64,000 nucleotides of DNA from Alcaligenes endophyticus (GTDB lineage: Bacteria; Pseudomonadota; Gammaproteobacteria; Burkholderiales; Burkholderiaceae_B). The DNA lies in the NCBI RefSeq assembly GCF_026344035.1, contig NZ_JAPKND010000006.1, positions 124,001 through 188,000 on the forward strand, in the 5' to 3' direction. The notes beneath the pieces were generated by a model that did not search any database, was not told where the DNA came from, and worked only from the letters and a program-made list of their open reading frames with translations. Below, piece by piece: positions 30,248 through 40,406 of the stretch; position 1 is the first letter of the stretch, and each line of letters starts with the position of its first letter. The position numbers were made by a program, and so were the translations under genes.

Positions 30248-31249
30248 ATGTGGTCCAAATTCAGGCTGGTTTTTGATAACTTCTCACTGATATTGATAGC
30301 GGTGGTACTGACCGCCACTTTCCTACCTGCGCATGGCACGGGAGCCGTCTATTTTGGCTGGATTACCGATCTGGCTATCGCTCTGCTCTTTTTTCTGCAC
30401 GGCGCCAAGCTGTCTCGTGAGGCCATCATTGCTGGCGCCATGCATTGGCGTTTGCATGCGTTAGTGTTTGCCTGCACCTTTATTATGTTCCCGATTTTGG
30501 GTTTGATCTCTAAGCCTTTGCTGTTGCCTTTATTAGGGATGCCACTATTTATCGGGTTTTTATACCTCTGCGCCCTGCCTGGTACGGTGCAATCTGCTAT
30601 CGCCTTTACCTCTATCGCACGTGGCAATATTCCTGCCGCTGTGTGCAGCGCCTCGGCCTCTAGCCTGATTGGTATTGTTCTGACCCCTGTCTTACTTAAG
30701 CTGTTACTGGATGCTGATGCCAGTGACGCCAGCAACACGATGCAAGCGGTCAAAAAGATTAGTGTGCAGCTACTATTGCCTTTTTTGGTCGGTCACCTTA
30801 TGCGTCCGCTCATTGGGAAGTGGATAGACCGCAACCGCTCGTGGCTCAAAAACGTGGATCAAAGTTCCATTTTGCTCGTGGTGTACACCGCCTTTAGTGA
30901 ATCCGTCATTGGTGGCTTATGGAGCGCTGTCCCTCCGCAAGCGTTGCTCGTTCTTACCGTGGTGTGCTGTTTAATGCTAGCCCTGGTACTTTTTCTCACC
31001 ACTTGGCTGGCTCGTCGCTTTCACTTTAACCGCGAAGATGAAATTGCCATTGTTTTTTGTGGCTCTAAAAAGAGCTTGGCGACTGGTGTACCCATGGCAC
31101 AAGTTCTGTTTGGTGCGGCGGCGATTGGACCGGCTTTATTACCTATTATGATTTTTCATCAGATTCAGTTAATGGCCTGCTCCTTCATGGCCAACCGTTA
31201 TGCTTTACAAGTGCTTGGCCATAAGGATGGGCAAGTTAGCAAAGCATAA
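30248..31249 (+). CDS. Bile acid:sodium symporter (SBF/YfeH) family transporter
   Basis: A 333-residue membrane protein with about ten hydrophobic segments of the SBF-like fold. FLHGAKLSREAIIAG near residue 50, LPGTVQSAIAFTSIARGN near 116 and the late CGSKKSLATGVPMA are conserved in the YfeH group. The substrate is unknown. The ATG at 30248 fits the family start; the longer upstream frame overlaps the AraC gene and is rejected. The divergent AraC regulator is the likely controller. Confidence 0.87.
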   Translation: MWSKFRLVFDNFSLILIAVVLTATFLPAHGTGAVYFGWITDLAIALLFFLHGAKLSREAIIAGAMHWRLHALVFACTFIMFPILGLISKPLLLPLLGMPLFIGFLYLCALPGTVQSAIAFTSIARGNIPAAVCSASASSLIGIVLTPVLLKLLLDADASDASNTMQAVKKISVQLLLPFLVGHLMRPLIGKWIDRNRSWLKNVDQSSILLVVYTAFSESVIGGLWSAVPPQALLVLTVVCCLMLALVLFLTTWLARRFHFNREDEIAIVFCGSKKSLATGVPMAQVLFGAAAIGPALLPIMIFHQIQLMACSFMANRYALQVLGHKDGQVSKA

Positions 31250-31271
31250 GCGCTTAACGTTCCCTGTATTG

Positions 31272-31305
31272 ACTCGGCCTGTCGTTGAACCACGACAGGC
31301 CGAGT
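31272..31305. terminator. Hairpin between convergent SBF carrier and TlpA-like genes
   Basis: A perfect 14-pair stem (31272-31285, 31292-31305) with a six-base loop, ending six bases before the minus-strand TlpA-like stop. It is followed on the plus strand by GCTTTCT, a poor T run. Confidence 0.65.
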
Positions 31306-31310
31306 GCTTT

Positions 31311-32129
31311 CTAGGGTTTGCGTAAACGTTCTAAATAGGCTCTCAAACTAGGTAAGGACAGCTCACCTGCACGTAAGTCGATGACGTTGCCCGAGGCATC
31401 GATAAACACTGTTGTGGGTAAACCTGCGCTGCCCACGCTGGCTAGCGCCTGCTGTTGAGGATCCAAGTACACATGCTCAAGCGATAAACCTTCCTGCTTT
31501 AAGAAGTCATTAGCGATCTGCGCGCTTTCACCTTGGTTAAGAAATATAAAAGTGATGTCGGGATTCATCGCTTGTGCTTGCTCAAAAGCCGGCATCTCTC
31601 GTCGACACGGGCCACACCAACTCGCCCATAGGTTAAGCACCACAGGCTTGCCCGTAAAGTCGGCCAAAGATCTATTACTATCTACTGGCTCTAAAGCCTG
31701 CAAAGTTAGGTGGGGCAGAGCTTTCCCACGCACTGTATCACCTGAGCCCAACAGCAGGTGTAGCACAGCAGCCACCAATAGACCGCTTACCACCGCAGCG
31801 GGCAACGCGGGCCATAAACGACGATTCTTATACCAGCGAAATAGGTAATACAACCCTGCTACAACAAGCGCTGCGGCTATATTGATATCCCCATCACGCA
31901 AATCAAGGGCTGCCGTCCAGGCCCCTTGATACAAACTAAGGTGACTAACTACATACGCTAGCCTACCGGCAATTACCCCCCAGAGCACACCCCAAAAAAC
32001 GGTATTTTCAGCCCCGCTTTTATGCTTACGATCAAGAACGGCTGCCACGATATTCGCCGTGATAAACCCAAGCACGGCCAGCAAAAGCCCCGTAGCAAAC
32101 ATAAACGGCCCTATCTGTACACTACTCAT
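31311..32129 (-). CDS. Membrane-anchored TlpA-like thioredoxin with Lgt-like N-terminal domain
   Basis: A 272-residue protein in two parts. Residues 1-130 hold about four membrane segments whose GRLAYVVSHLSLYQ and following aspartate-rich stretch resemble a piece of prolipoprotein diacylglyceryl transferase, though the conserved Lgt catalytic residues are not evident. Residues 135-272 are a TlpA/ResA-type thioredoxin domain with Cys172-Gly-Pro-Cys175 in WASWCGPCRREMP and the cis-Pro loop GLPTTVFID. It probably reduces disulfides at the outer face of the inner membrane. It starts three bases after the trpF stop and is co-transcribed with it. Confidence 0.82.
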   Translation of the reverse strand: MSSVQIGPFMFATGLLLAVLGFITANIVAAVLDRKHKSGAENTVFWGVLWGVIAGRLAYVVSHLSLYQGAWTAALDLRDGDINIAAALVVAGLYYLFRWYKNRRLWPALPAAVVSGLLVAAVLHLLLGSGDTVRGKALPHLTLQALEPVDSNRSLADFTGKPVVLNLWASWCGPCRREMPAFEQAQAMNPDITFIFLNQGESAQIANDFLKQEGLSLEHVYLDPQQQALASVGSAGLPTTVFIDASGNVIDLRAGELSLPSLRAYLERLRKP

Positions 32130-32132
32130 TAC

Positions 32133-32792
32133 TTATCTCGCCTGCGTCACGACACGCATAAATTCTTGCATTTTGTTCGCATTCTTTATACCGGGCGCAT
32201 CCTCCACCCCGCTACTCACATCTATTGCATAAGGCCGCCACCGCTGTATGCGCTCGGTCACGTTTTCAACCCGCATGCCCCCTGCCACGATACAAACGGG
32301 TAAACGACGCGCTTGCTGGGCTTGTATAGCCTGCATTTGATCTAAGATAAGCGGATCAAATGCTGTACCACTGCCGCCATATGCGGGCGTATAGGCATCT
32401 AATAACAGGCCTTGGCTAGACTGATACTGCTGCGCTTGTGCGAGCAAATTAGACCCTGTTTCCAAACCAGGCGCCCCTACTCGTAGAGCCTTCAGGTAGG
32501 GGTGCTTAAATGAATCACAATACTGTGCCGGCTCATCACCATGAAACTGTAATAAATCAGGACGAACATGCTCGATCACGGCTTGTACTTCTGCGGGAGC
32601 AGCGTTCACAAACAAGCATACTGTGCTCACAAAGGCGGGGATCTGCGCGCGTAGGGTTTGTGCTTGCTCGATACTGACACAACGGGCACTGTGAGGATAA
32701 AACACTAAGCCTATAGCATCCACCCCCACGGCCACGGCGGCCTCGATATCTTGCTCACGTGTAAACCCACACACCTTTACCCTAGTACGCAC
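32133..32792 (-). CDS. trpF: Phosphoribosylanthranilate isomerase
   Basis: A 219-residue TIM-barrel enzyme of tryptophan synthesis that isomerises phosphoribosylanthranilate. VKVCGFTREQDI at the start has the catalytic cysteine. LQFHGDE, the DAYTPAYGGSGTAFDP block with the acid-catalyst aspartate, VAGGMRVENV and AIDVSSGVEDAPGIK are diagnostic. The start is GTG at 32792 with a good AGGAGA site. trpB and trpA do not follow; a TlpA-like gene does. Confidence 0.94.
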   Translation of the reverse strand: MRTRVKVCGFTREQDIEAAVAVGVDAIGLVFYPHSARCVSIEQAQTLRAQIPAFVSTVCLFVNAAPAEVQAVIEHVRPDLLQFHGDEPAQYCDSFKHPYLKALRVGAPGLETGSNLLAQAQQYQSSQGLLLDAYTPAYGGSGTAFDPLILDQMQAIQAQQARRLPVCIVAGGMRVENVTERIQRWRPYAIDVSSGVEDAPGIKNANKMQEFMRVVTQAR

Positions 32793-32810
32793 TGCAGTTC
32801 TCCTAAAATA

Positions 32811-32835
32811 AAAAAGGCGGCTACTAAAGCCGCCT
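32811..32835 (-). terminator. Terminator after the TRAP large permease gene
   Basis: Stem AGGCGGCT / AGCCGCCT (32815-32822, 32828-32835) with a five-base loop. It is followed on the minus strand by a T run, and separates the TRAP genes from trpF. Confidence 0.8.
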
Positions 32836-32851
32836 GTTAAGCATAACGCGA

Positions 32852-34522
32852 TTACTGGAAGGCCGCACCTGCATCCATGCCGCCAAACGCCTCATCGCTT
32901 CCATATACGTTATCTGATCCGAACTGCACCTCGGACTCATCCATAACCTGTGCCCCATGCTTATAGTGGGTCACCATGCCTGGATACACCATTACTAACG
33001 CCACCATACACAATTGAATGACGATAAAGGGCACCGAGCCCCAGTAAATATCGCCCGTAGACACCTTTCTGATACGCTGCCCCGTCACCACATCCGTGTA
33101 ATCTTGTTTGGGCGCCACCGAGCGCAAGAAAAACAAAGCAAAACCAAATGGCGGGTGCATAAAGGAGGTTTGCATATTGACCGCTAGCAATACACCAAAC
33201 CAAATCAGATCTATGCCCATTTTGTCGGCGATAGGCCCCAATAACGGCACAATAATAAAGGCTAGCTCAAAGAAATCCAAGAAGAATGCCAACACAAAGG
33301 TGAGCACACTGACCACAATCAGAAAGCCCCATTCGCCTCCCGGAAGATCTAACAGTAGACTTTCGACCCATAAGTCGCCATTAATACCGCGAAAACTTAG
33401 GCTAAATACGGTGGAGCCGACCAAAATAAACACAACAAAGCAGGACAGTCTGGTGGTGGAATCCATAGCCTGGCGCAATAAGCTCATGGTGAGGCGACCG
33501 CGTGCTACCGCCATCAGTATCGCCCCTACCGCCCCCATTGCCCCACCTTCGGTTGGTGTAGCGAGCCCAATAAAAATGGTGCCAAGAACCAAGAAGATCA
33601 GAAACAAAGGCGGAATCATCACAAACACCACCCGCTCCGCAATGCGTGACAATAAGTTCAGCTTACAAACCTTGTTCACGCCTGCTATTACCCAGGCGGT
33701 GGCCCCCCAGAGCAATAGCAACACCACCACATGCTCATCCACAGGAACATTCGGATGCGTGGCAAAGTAATGCGCAGAGCCAAAATAAGCCACGGCTGAG
33801 GCAAGCACCGTCAACACCAATAACGACCTCAAACCACGGCTGCCATCGGGCTCTACATAGACACGCGCTTCGGGAGGCAGCGCAGGCGCCGAATTAGGCT
33901 TGATAAAGGACACCACCACGATATAGGCAATATAGACACTCGTGAGTAACAAACCGGGGAGCATCGCGCCACGGTACATATCGCCAATGGAACGCCCCAA
34001 CTGATCGGCCAAAATGATCAGTACGATAGAAGGCGGAATAATTTGCGATAAGGTTCCAGAGGCCGCAATCACCCCACTGGCTAGGCGCCTATCATACCCA
34101 TAGCGCAGCATAATAGGCAGTGAAATCAAGCCCATAGAAATGACCGAAGCGGATACCACACCTGTGGTGGCCGCCAACATAGCGCCAACCAGCACCACTG
34201 CAATGGCTAAACCACCGCGTAATGGACCAAACAATTGCCCAATGGTGTCAAGCAAGTCCTCCGCCATACCAGAGCGTTCAAGTATCAGCCCCATTAAGGT
34301 AAAAAACGGCACCGCCAATAAGGTGTCGTTTTCCACGATACCAAATACACGCTGCGGCAAAGCCTGAAACAAGGCGGGCTGCATCATGCCTAATTCTATG
34401 GCCAGCAAGCCGTACAAAATACCTATGGCGGCCAAGGTAAAGGCTACTGGAAACCCTAAAAGTAAAAACACGATCAAGTTAAAAAACATGACCGGCGCGA
34501 GATTATCGTGCAAGAATTCCAT
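32852..34522 (-). CDS. TRAP transporter large permease (DctM type)
   Basis: A 556-residue inner-membrane protein, the large subunit of a tripartite ATP-independent periplasmic transporter. Many hydrophobic segments are present, with FFTLMGLILERSGMAEDL near residue 73, SGTLSQIIPPSIVLIILAD near 155 and PTEGGAMGAVGAI near 322. It is longer than the usual 430 residues: a variable insert near 200-290 and a C-terminal tail rich in Asp, Glu, Gly and Ser add length. The small permease gene ends two bases upstream. No solute-binding protein gene is beside the pair. Confidence 0.9.
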   Translation of the reverse strand: MEFLHDNLAPVMFFNLIVFLLLGFPVAFTLAAIGILYGLLAIELGMMQPALFQALPQRVFGIVENDTLLAVPFFTLMGLILERSGMAEDLLDTIGQLFGPLRGGLAIAVVLVGAMLAATTGVVSASVISMGLISLPIMLRYGYDRRLASGVIAASGTLSQIIPPSIVLIILADQLGRSIGDMYRGAMLPGLLLTSVYIAYIVVVSFIKPNSAPALPPEARVYVEPDGSRGLRSLLVLTVLASAVAYFGSAHYFATHPNVPVDEHVVVLLLLWGATAWVIAGVNKVCKLNLLSRIAERVVFVMIPPLFLIFLVLGTIFIGLATPTEGGAMGAVGAILMAVARGRLTMSLLRQAMDSTTRLSCFVVFILVGSTVFSLSFRGINGDLWVESLLLDLPGGEWGFLIVVSVLTFVLAFFLDFFELAFIIVPLLGPIADKMGIDLIWFGVLLAVNMQTSFMHPPFGFALFFLRSVAPKQDYTDVVTGQRIRKVSTGDIYWGSVPFIVIQLCMVALVMVYPGMVTHYKHGAQVMDESEVQFGSDNVYGSDEAFGGMDAGAAFQ

Positions 34523-34524
34523 GC

Positions 34525-35145
34525 TTAACTACCTTTTTGCTCAGTGTGGACGCTCTGATTACCCGCTTGCGCCAATTGCGCAATTTCCTCAGCCAGTTTT
34601 TCTTCGACTTCTTGGCGAGTGCGGCCTTGCAAAGGATTGGGGCCCTTGCCCAGTAAAAAGGCAACGCATTTAATCAGATGTGAAACACCTGCTAAAGAAA
34701 GTAATAAAAAGCCTATAGGAATTAATAGCTTAACTGGCCAACGAATTAAACCCCCAGTATTTGAGGAAAGCTCTTGAAGCTCGTAAGACAGGGTGAAGTA
34801 CGGAATGGACAACCAAAATATTAACAAGCTGGCTGGCAATAAGAAAAACACCACTCCTATTACTTCAATCCAAAGCTGAACTTTCACCGGAAAGCGCTCC
34901 GCCAACACGTCCACCCGCACATGTTCGTTCAACAAAAAGGTATAGCCCGCTGCCAGCAAGAAAATGGCGCCAAATAAGTACCATTGCAGCTCTAGCCAAG
35001 CATTAGAACTAATACCGAAGCTCTTGCGAATAATGGCATTAATAGCGCTGACCAGTACCACTAACAAGGTTAGCCACGTAACTGACTTACCCACTACTGT
35101 ATTTAAGCGATCGATCAATCGCGCTACATTTAATAAAATATACAT
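34525..35145 (-). CDS. TRAP transporter small permease (DctQ type)
   Basis: A 206-residue membrane protein with four hydrophobic segments, the usual topology of the DctQ subunit. SNAWLELQWYLFGAIFLLAAGYTF followed by EHVRVDVL is the hallmark. The ATG at 35145 is preferred over an in-frame TTG at 35172. The tail after residue 165 is hydrophilic and rich in Glu and Gln. It pairs with the large permease just downstream; the periplasmic DctP/TAXI-type receptor is missing here. Confidence 0.88.
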   Translation of the reverse strand: MYILLNVARLIDRLNTVVGKSVTWLTLLVVLVSAINAIIRKSFGISSNAWLELQWYLFGAIFLLAAGYTFLLNEHVRVDVLAERFPVKVQLWIEVIGVVFFLLPASLLIFWLSIPYFTLSYELQELSSNTGGLIRWPVKLLIPIGFLLLSLAGVSHLIKCVAFLLGKGPNPLQGRTRQEVEEKLAEEIAQLAQAGNQSVHTEQKGS

Positions 35146-35300
35146 GGCCTTTGCTCTGTATAAAATCTTCAAATAGGTGACTTTTTGGGTCTAAGCAACC
35201 GTGCTTTCGTTGAATCAACAATTGGGATGCGATAAGGAATCACATTCTATACGATGCCTTGCTCGCCCGTCATACTCGTAAGCACGGATTTACCCTTGTA

Positions 35301-36107
35301 TTACTCAAAACGATGGCCGCACAAATGCTCTAAGTGTGCCAAAGTGGTAGTGACAGGTAGATTAAAGACCGGATCGTAATTAACGCCTGCCAAATATAGG
35401 CCAGCCGCATCAAACGTGGGTGCAGCTAAACTGCGCTGCTTTTGCTCCAGTACGTCGGCCACCCACTGCACCGGCTGACGCCCTTGGCCTACATACAATA
35501 AGGTCCCCATCAGATTACGTATCATGTGATGTAAAAAAGCATTCGCACTGAACTGAAACAGAAAAAAATCGCCGCGCTGCTGAATATCCAAACGGTGCAA
35601 ATGCCTAACGGGACTGGCCGCCTGACATTGCGCCGCACGAAACGCACTAAAATCATGCTCACCTTGCAAAATCAACGCTGCTTCTTGCATAGGGGCCAAA
35701 GCTAAGGGACGAAATACCCACCCTACTCGGCCATGCAATAAAGGGCTGCGCACGCGCGCGCCACGCACAACATAGACATAATGCCGCATACGCGCTGAAA
35801 AACGGGCATGAAAGTCGTCCGCGACAGGCTGCGCCCATTGCACCGCAATACTAGCCGGCAGCAAAGCGTTTAGGCCTCTTACCCACGACTCATTGCTTCG
35901 ATGCGCGGTCGTATCCAAATGCACGACTTGTTCTAAGGCATGCACTCCAGTGTCGGTGCGGCCTGCGCAAATAGTACTCACTGGTCCAGCCGTAAACTGT
36001 GTCAGGGCGGCTTCAAGCGTATCTTGAACGGTATTTCGACAAGGCTGACTTTGCCAGCCACGCCAAGGCTGGCCATCGTAACTCAGGCCTAAGGCAATTC
36101 GGTGCAT
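35301..36107 (-). CDS. truA: tRNA pseudouridine(38-40) synthase TruA
   Basis: A 268-residue enzyme that makes pseudouridine at positions 38-40 of the tRNA anticodon arm. The catalytic Asp52 is in [25 protein letters not shown] near the start and [13 protein letters not shown] in the second half are family blocks. It begins five bases after the fimV stop, continuing the asd-fimV-truA transcript. Confidence 0.95.
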   Translation of the reverse strand: MHRIALGLSYDGQPWRGWQSQPCRNTVQDTLEAALTQFTAGPVSTICAGRTDTGVHALEQVVHLDTTAHRSNESWVRGLNALLPASIAVQWAQPVADDFHARFSARMRHYVYVVRGARVRSPLLHGRVGWVFRPLALAPMQEAALILQGEHDFSAFRAAQCQAASPVRHLHRLDIQQRGDFFLFQFSANAFLHHMIRNLMGTLLYVGQGRQPVQWVADVLEQKQRSLAAPTFDAAGLYLAGVNYDPVFNLPVTTTLAHLEHLCGHRFE

Positions 36108-36112
36108 CGCAA

Positions 36113-37477
36113 TTAGGGCCGTGGCGTGGGTTCGTCCGAAGGTGGCTGATCCAGATCAAGATTAATCTGCTCAAGCTTTTCCCGTACCATCGCTTCGCTG
36201 ACGGGCGCTGGCGTGTCGTCCAATTCGCGACTGGCGGCATTGGCACGACGTAAAACCCAGGCGATGACAATAATAATTAATGCCAGTAAAACGCCCATCA
36301 CCGCTAGCATATGCTCTTGAATCCAAGACACCTTAGATACTGCCTTTTTATTTTCAGTGTTTGTTGATGAAGGCAACTGAGTAGACGCTGAGGTAGACGC
36401 CGCCTGAGCCTGTCCAGGCTTCGCTGACGCAGGCCCAGAAGACTTAAGCACTGCCAAAGGTGAGTCACCATCGGTAGGAATACCTAAGATCTCCGCGCCT
36501 TCAACCAGTAGATTTGTTGCCGCACTACCCTGCGACTGCAGGGCACGGTTAAGATTATGCACGCTTTCTTCTAACTGCGATATACGTTCACCCGTATCGC
36601 GTAAATCATGTTGCTGTTGCGTACGCTTATTTTGTTGGTTTTCAGTATCGGTTTGGCTAAGCTGCAAGCGGCTTTGCACCATCGCAGCGGTCTCACTTTC
36701 TGGCGTGCCCGACTGTACTGCTCCGCTCGTGCTTGACCCAGAAGGGTCGGCTTTTTTAAGCGTCCCACTTTGGGCCAGAAAGTATTCATACGCCGCTTGT
36801 GCATTAAGGCCTTTCATGCGTTCTGCATCAGGTATCGTTAGCGTGACACCTTGCTTTAACTGATGCATATTACCGCGCACGAAAGCACCTGGATTAGCCT
36901 GATGCACGGCCTGCAACCACTGATAAACACTCACCCCAGCAGGCACGCGTCCCCGGGCCAAAGACCATAAAGAGTCCCCTGCTTTGACCTGCAAAGAGGA
37001 AATATTTTGTGCTGATGAACTGCGTGTTTCTGGGCTCGCTGCCGTCAACTGGGCCACAGGGCGACGCGATTGCATCACACTTACATGACGCAACTCCTGC
37101 CCCTGAGCGGTTTCAACACTAAGTAGAATGTCAGCGTAAGGGCCCTCGAAAGGCTGGCTAGAGGTAAGCTGCACCCCACTTATCGCCCCCTCTGAAGTAC
37201 GTTGCACGTGCAGCTGCAACTGTTCTAAAGGAACCGGAGGCTGTATGCCTGCCGCCTGCCATTGAGGCGCAGACGCTAAAGTAATACGCCAATTAGCACT
37301 ATCTTGAGCGTCTGACTGACGGATGGGTATCCGCAGAGCCAGCGCCTGTCCGGGCGCCGACTCAATGCGGCTGTGCCCAAGCTGTAACGCCTGGGCAGGC
37401 AAACAAGTACCGAACAGCAGTACACCTGACAACAACACATGTATTTTGAAAGGCTGGCAACGGTTCGGTTTACGCAT
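36113..37477 (-). CDS. fimV: FimV/HubP-like LysM inner-membrane protein, short form
   Basis: A 454-residue protein resembling FimV/HubP, polar proteins linked to type IV pili and cell poles. A signal peptide ends near Ala30 (CLPAQA, then [14 protein letters not shown]). The conserved N-terminal domain reads [21 protein letters not shown]; a LysM-like domain follows ([16 protein letters not shown] ... [10 protein letters not shown]). Then come a Ser/Gln/Thr-rich coiled region with [17 protein letters not shown], and one membrane helix ([20 protein letters not shown]). Only about 40 cytoplasmic residues remain; the long acidic region and TPR-like C-terminal domain of FimV are absent. It starts two bases after the asd stop. 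Confidence 0.82.
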   Translation of the reverse strand: MRKPNRCQPFKIHVLLSGVLLFGTCLPAQALQLGHSRIESAPGQALALRIPIRQSDAQDSANWRITLASAPQWQAAGIQPPVPLEQLQLHVQRTSEGAISGVQLTSSQPFEGPYADILLSVETAQGQELRHVSVMQSRRPVAQLTAASPETRSSSAQNISSLQVKAGDSLWSLARGRVPAGVSVYQWLQAVHQANPGAFVRGNMHQLKQGVTLTIPDAERMKGLNAQAAYEYFLAQSGTLKKADPSGSSTSGAVQSGTPESETAAMVQSRLQLSQTDTENQQNKRTQQQHDLRDTGERISQLEESVHNLNRALQSQGSAATNLLVEGAEILGIPTDGDSPLAVLKSSGPASAKPGQAQAASTSASTQLPSSTNTENKKAVSKVSWIQEHMLAVMGVLLALIIIVIAWVLRRANAASRELDDTPAPVSEAMVREKLEQINLDLDQPPSDEPTPRP

Positions 37478-37479
37478 AA

Positions 37480-38604
37480 TTAGAGTTCGCCCAAAACAAT
37501 GCGTAGCATGCGGCGCAATGGCTCTGCCGCTCCCCACAGCAATTGATCGCCAACGGTGAACGCGCTGATGTACTCGGGCCCCATCGCCAGTTTACGTATG
37601 CGTCCAACCGGAATATCCAAAGTGCCTGTCACGGCAACCGGAGTGAGTTGCTGCATGGTGGCGTTACGCTCGTTCGGTACTACTTTAGCCCACTGCGAAC
37701 CCTGCGCAATGATGTCCTCAATTTCGTTCAAAGGCACATCTTTAGTCAATTTGATCGTCAAGGCTTGGCTATGACTACGCATAGCACCAATACGCACACA
37801 TAAGCCATCAATTGGGATCTGTGCGTCCTGCGCACTGCGCCCCAAAATTTTATTGGTTTCGGCACCACCTTTCCATTCTTCACGTGACATGCCGTTACCC
37901 AAATCAGAGTCGATCCAGGGAATTAAATTGCCGCCCAGTGGCACACCAAAGTGCTGCTGAGGCAAGGATGGGGCTTTTTGGGCTGCCAATACACCGCGGT
38001 CAATCTCCAAAATGGCTGCCGCCGGATCTGCTAACAAAGGCGCCACTGCCTCATTTAACAATCCAAACTGAGTCAGCAGTTCGCGCATGTGTTGCGCGCC
38101 ACCACCGGATGCAGCTTGGTACGTCATGCTGGTCATCCAGTCGACCAGATTATGGGTGAACAAACCGCCCAAGCCGATCAACATGCAGCTAACGGTACAG
38201 TTTCCCCCAATAAACTGTTTACCGCCTTTCGCTAGAGCGGCATCAATTACATTGCGGTTCACTGGGTCAAGCACAATGACGGAGTCTTCATGCATGCGCA
38301 GTGTGCTGGCGGCATCAATCCAAATGCCGTCCCAGCCTGCTGCACGCAACGTTGGGTAGACCTGGGATGTGTAATCTCCACCTTGAGCGGTCACAATAAT
38401 GGGCAGCTTTTTTAAGGCGTCTATATCGTGAGCGTCCTGCAAAGGGCCCGCGCCGTCTGCCCACTCGGGAGCAGCGCCGCCAGCATTGCTGGTCGAAAAA
38501 AACACTGGCTGAAAAAGCGAAAAATCACCTTCGTCGCGCATACGCTGCATGAGCACAGAGCCCACCATGCCGCGCCAGCCAACCAAACCTACCGCTTGAG
38601 TCAT
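37480..38604 (-). CDS. asd: Aspartate-semialdehyde dehydrogenase
   Basis: A 374-residue NADPH enzyme that reduces aspartyl phosphate to the semialdehyde feeding lysine, diaminopimelate, threonine and methionine. [15 protein letters not shown] binds the cofactor, Cys136 in GGNCTVSC is the nucleophile, and the active-site histidine is in [13 protein letters not shown]. This is the gram-negative long form. It lies 43 bases downstream of leuB and two bases before fimV, in the order seen across pseudomonads and Burkholderiales. Confidence 0.96.
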   Translation of the reverse strand: MTQAVGLVGWRGMVGSVLMQRMRDEGDFSLFQPVFFSTSNAGGAAPEWADGAGPLQDAHDIDALKKLPIIVTAQGGDYTSQVYPTLRAAGWDGIWIDAASTLRMHEDSVIVLDPVNRNVIDAALAKGGKQFIGGNCTVSCMLIGLGGLFTHNLVDWMTSMTYQAASGGGAQHMRELLTQFGLLNEAVAPLLADPAAAILEIDRGVLAAQKAPSLPQQHFGVPLGGNLIPWIDSDLGNGMSREEWKGGAETNKILGRSAQDAQIPIDGLCVRIGAMRSHSQALTIKLTKDVPLNEIEDIIAQGSQWAKVVPNERNATMQQLTPVAVTGTLDIPVGRIRKLAMGPEYISAFTVGDQLLWGAAEPLRRMLRIVLGEL

Positions 38605-38647
38605 GTTTGTTCTACCTGATATGTACTAAAAAATTAAAAAAACCTTA

Positions 38648-39721
38648 TCACAAGGCTGCTAACACGGCATCGCCCATTTCACGAGTTCCCACCAAAGTAG
38701 TGCCCGCCTCATGGATGTCACCCGTGCGCAAACCTTGCTCTAGCACTTTGGCAACGGCCGCCTCGATACGCGCCGCCTGTGCTTCTTCATTTAAAGAATA
38801 ACGCAAGAGCATGGCCGCTGACAAAATAGTCGCTAAGGGATTAGCCTTATTTTGACCTGCTATGTCGGGTGCGGATCCATGGCTAGGCTCGTACAAGCCC
38901 TGTTTTGACGCATTGAGCGAAGCAGAAGGTAGCATACCGATAGAACCGGTGAGCATGGCTGCTTCATCAGACAAAATATCACCAAATAAATTACCTGTAA
39001 CTATTACATCAAATTCTTTGGGTGCGCGCACTAATTGCATGGCTGCATTATCCACATACATGTGTGTTAATGCTACATCTGGGTATTCGGCGGCTACTTC
39101 AATGACGATATCGCGCCAAAATTGAGACGTTTCCAAAACGTTAGCTTTATCTACACTGCACAAACGTTTTTGACGCTTTTGCGCTGCCTGAAAAGCGACG
39201 TGTGCAATACGGCGCACTTCGCTGGCCGCATAATGCATGGTGTCAAAGCCTTGTTGCTCGCCTTTAAAGGGGCCATCCTCCACTTGGCGTACGCCACGTG
39301 GCTGACCAAAGTAAATATCCCCGGTCAGTTCGCGCACGATCAAGATGTCTAAACCAGACACCACCTCGGGCTTCAGTGTCGACGCATTGGCCAATTGGGG
39401 GTACAAAATAGCTGGGCGCAAATTGGCAAACAAACCCATGGCTTTACGCAAACCCAAAATAGCTTGCTCAGGACGCAAATGACGCTCTAGGGAGTCGTAT
39501 TTCCAATCGCCCACTGCACCAAACAGCACGGCGTCAGACTCTTGAGCCAGCTTGAGTGTTTCGGGTGGCAATGGATGCCCTGAAGCGTCATACGCTGCCC
39601 CCCCAACCGCTGCCGTAGTCATTTCGAGGTCTAAGCCTAAGGCTGCTAATACACGCTGCGCCTGTTCGGTAATCTCGTGCCCAATGCCATCACCGGGCAA
39701 TACTGCAATTTTGTAAGTCAT
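38648..39721 (-). CDS. leuB: 3-isopropylmalate dehydrogenase
   Basis: A 357-residue NAD-dependent oxidative decarboxylase of leucine synthesis. [12 protein letters not shown] at the start, [13 protein letters not shown] near 138, and the late [21 protein letters not shown] block with catalytic aspartates, followed by [18 protein letters not shown], identify it. It is the third gene of the leuC-leuD-leuB cluster, 24 bases after leuD. Confidence 0.97.
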   Translation of the reverse strand: MTYKIAVLPGDGIGHEITEQAQRVLAALGLDLEMTTAAVGGAAYDASGHPLPPETLKLAQESDAVLFGAVGDWKYDSLERHLRPEQAILGLRKAMGLFANLRPAILYPQLANASTLKPEVVSGLDILIVRELTGDIYFGQPRGVRQVEDGPFKGEQQGFDTMHYAASEVRRIAHVAFQAAQKRQKRLCSVDKANVLETSQFWRDIVIEVAAEYPDVALTHMYVDNAAMQLVRAPKEFDVIVTGNLFGDILSDEAAMLTGSIGMLPSASLNASKQGLYEPSHGSAPDIAGQNKANPLATILSAAMLLRYSLNEEAQAARIEAAVAKVLEQGLRTGDIHEAGTTLVGTREMGDAVLAAL

Positions 39722-39745
39722 GTTAAATACTCAGTAAAAATTCGA

Positions 39746-40396
39746 TTAGGCTTGTGGGCCACCCACTAACCATGGATGACGTGCTAAACGCTCTGCCTCG
39801 TAGGCACGAATCTGGTCCGCTTTTTGCAAGGTCAGGCCAATATCGTCCAAGCCGTTGTACAAGCAATGTTTACGGAACGGTTCAATATCAAAATGCAGCT
39901 CGCGCCCCTCGGGAGTGATCACTTTTTGTTCTGCCAGATCAATGCGCAATTGGTACGAGGGGAATGCCTTGACCTCATCGAACAGACGAGCGACATCGAG
40001 CTCATTTAACACGATGGGTAACAGGCCGTTTTTAAAGCTGTTATTAAAGAAAATATCCGCAAAAGACGGGGCAATAATGGCGCGAAAACCGTACTGCACC
40101 AAGGCCCACGGCGCGTGCTCGCGGCTAGACCCACAGCCAAAGTTTTTGCGTGCCAACAATATTGAAGCCCCCTGATATCGCGCTTGATTCAGGACAAAAT
40201 CCGGATTCAACGGCCGTTTACTGTTATCCATACCGGGTTCGCCGTGGTCCAGATAACGCAATTCGTCGAACAAATTTGGGCCAAAGCCTGTACGTTTAAT
40301 GGATTTTAAAAACTGTTTTGGAATAATCAGATCGGTGTCTACGTTTTCACGATCCAAGGGGGCTACCAAGCCCTGGTGTGTAGTAAAAGCTTGCAT
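39746..40396 (-). CDS. leuD: 3-isopropylmalate dehydratase, small subunit
   Basis: A 216-residue swivelling subunit of isopropylmalate isomerase. It begins [20 protein letters not shown], has [11 protein letters not shown] and the [15 protein letters not shown] block. The ATG at 40396 is fixed by an AAGGAGG ribosome site; a longer open frame overlapping leuC is not coding. It starts 10 bases after the leuC stop. Confidence 0.96.
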   Translation of the reverse strand: MQAFTTHQGLVAPLDRENVDTDLIIPKQFLKSIKRTGFGPNLFDELRYLDHGEPGMDNSKRPLNPDFVLNQARYQGASILLARKNFGCGSSREHAPWALVQYGFRAIIAPSFADIFFNNSFKNGLLPIVLNELDVARLFDEVKAFPSYQLRIDLAEQKVITPEGRELHFDIEPFRKHCLYNGLDDIGLTLQKADQIRAYEAERLARHPWLVGGPQA

Positions 40397-40406
40397 AGTA
40401 CCCTCC

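Noticed and set aside
33108-33770. Long plus-strand open frame of 220 codons
   Set aside because: It lies wholly antisense to the TRAP large permease, is rich in Thr, Lys, Ile and Pro without a fold-like pattern, and has no ribosome site.
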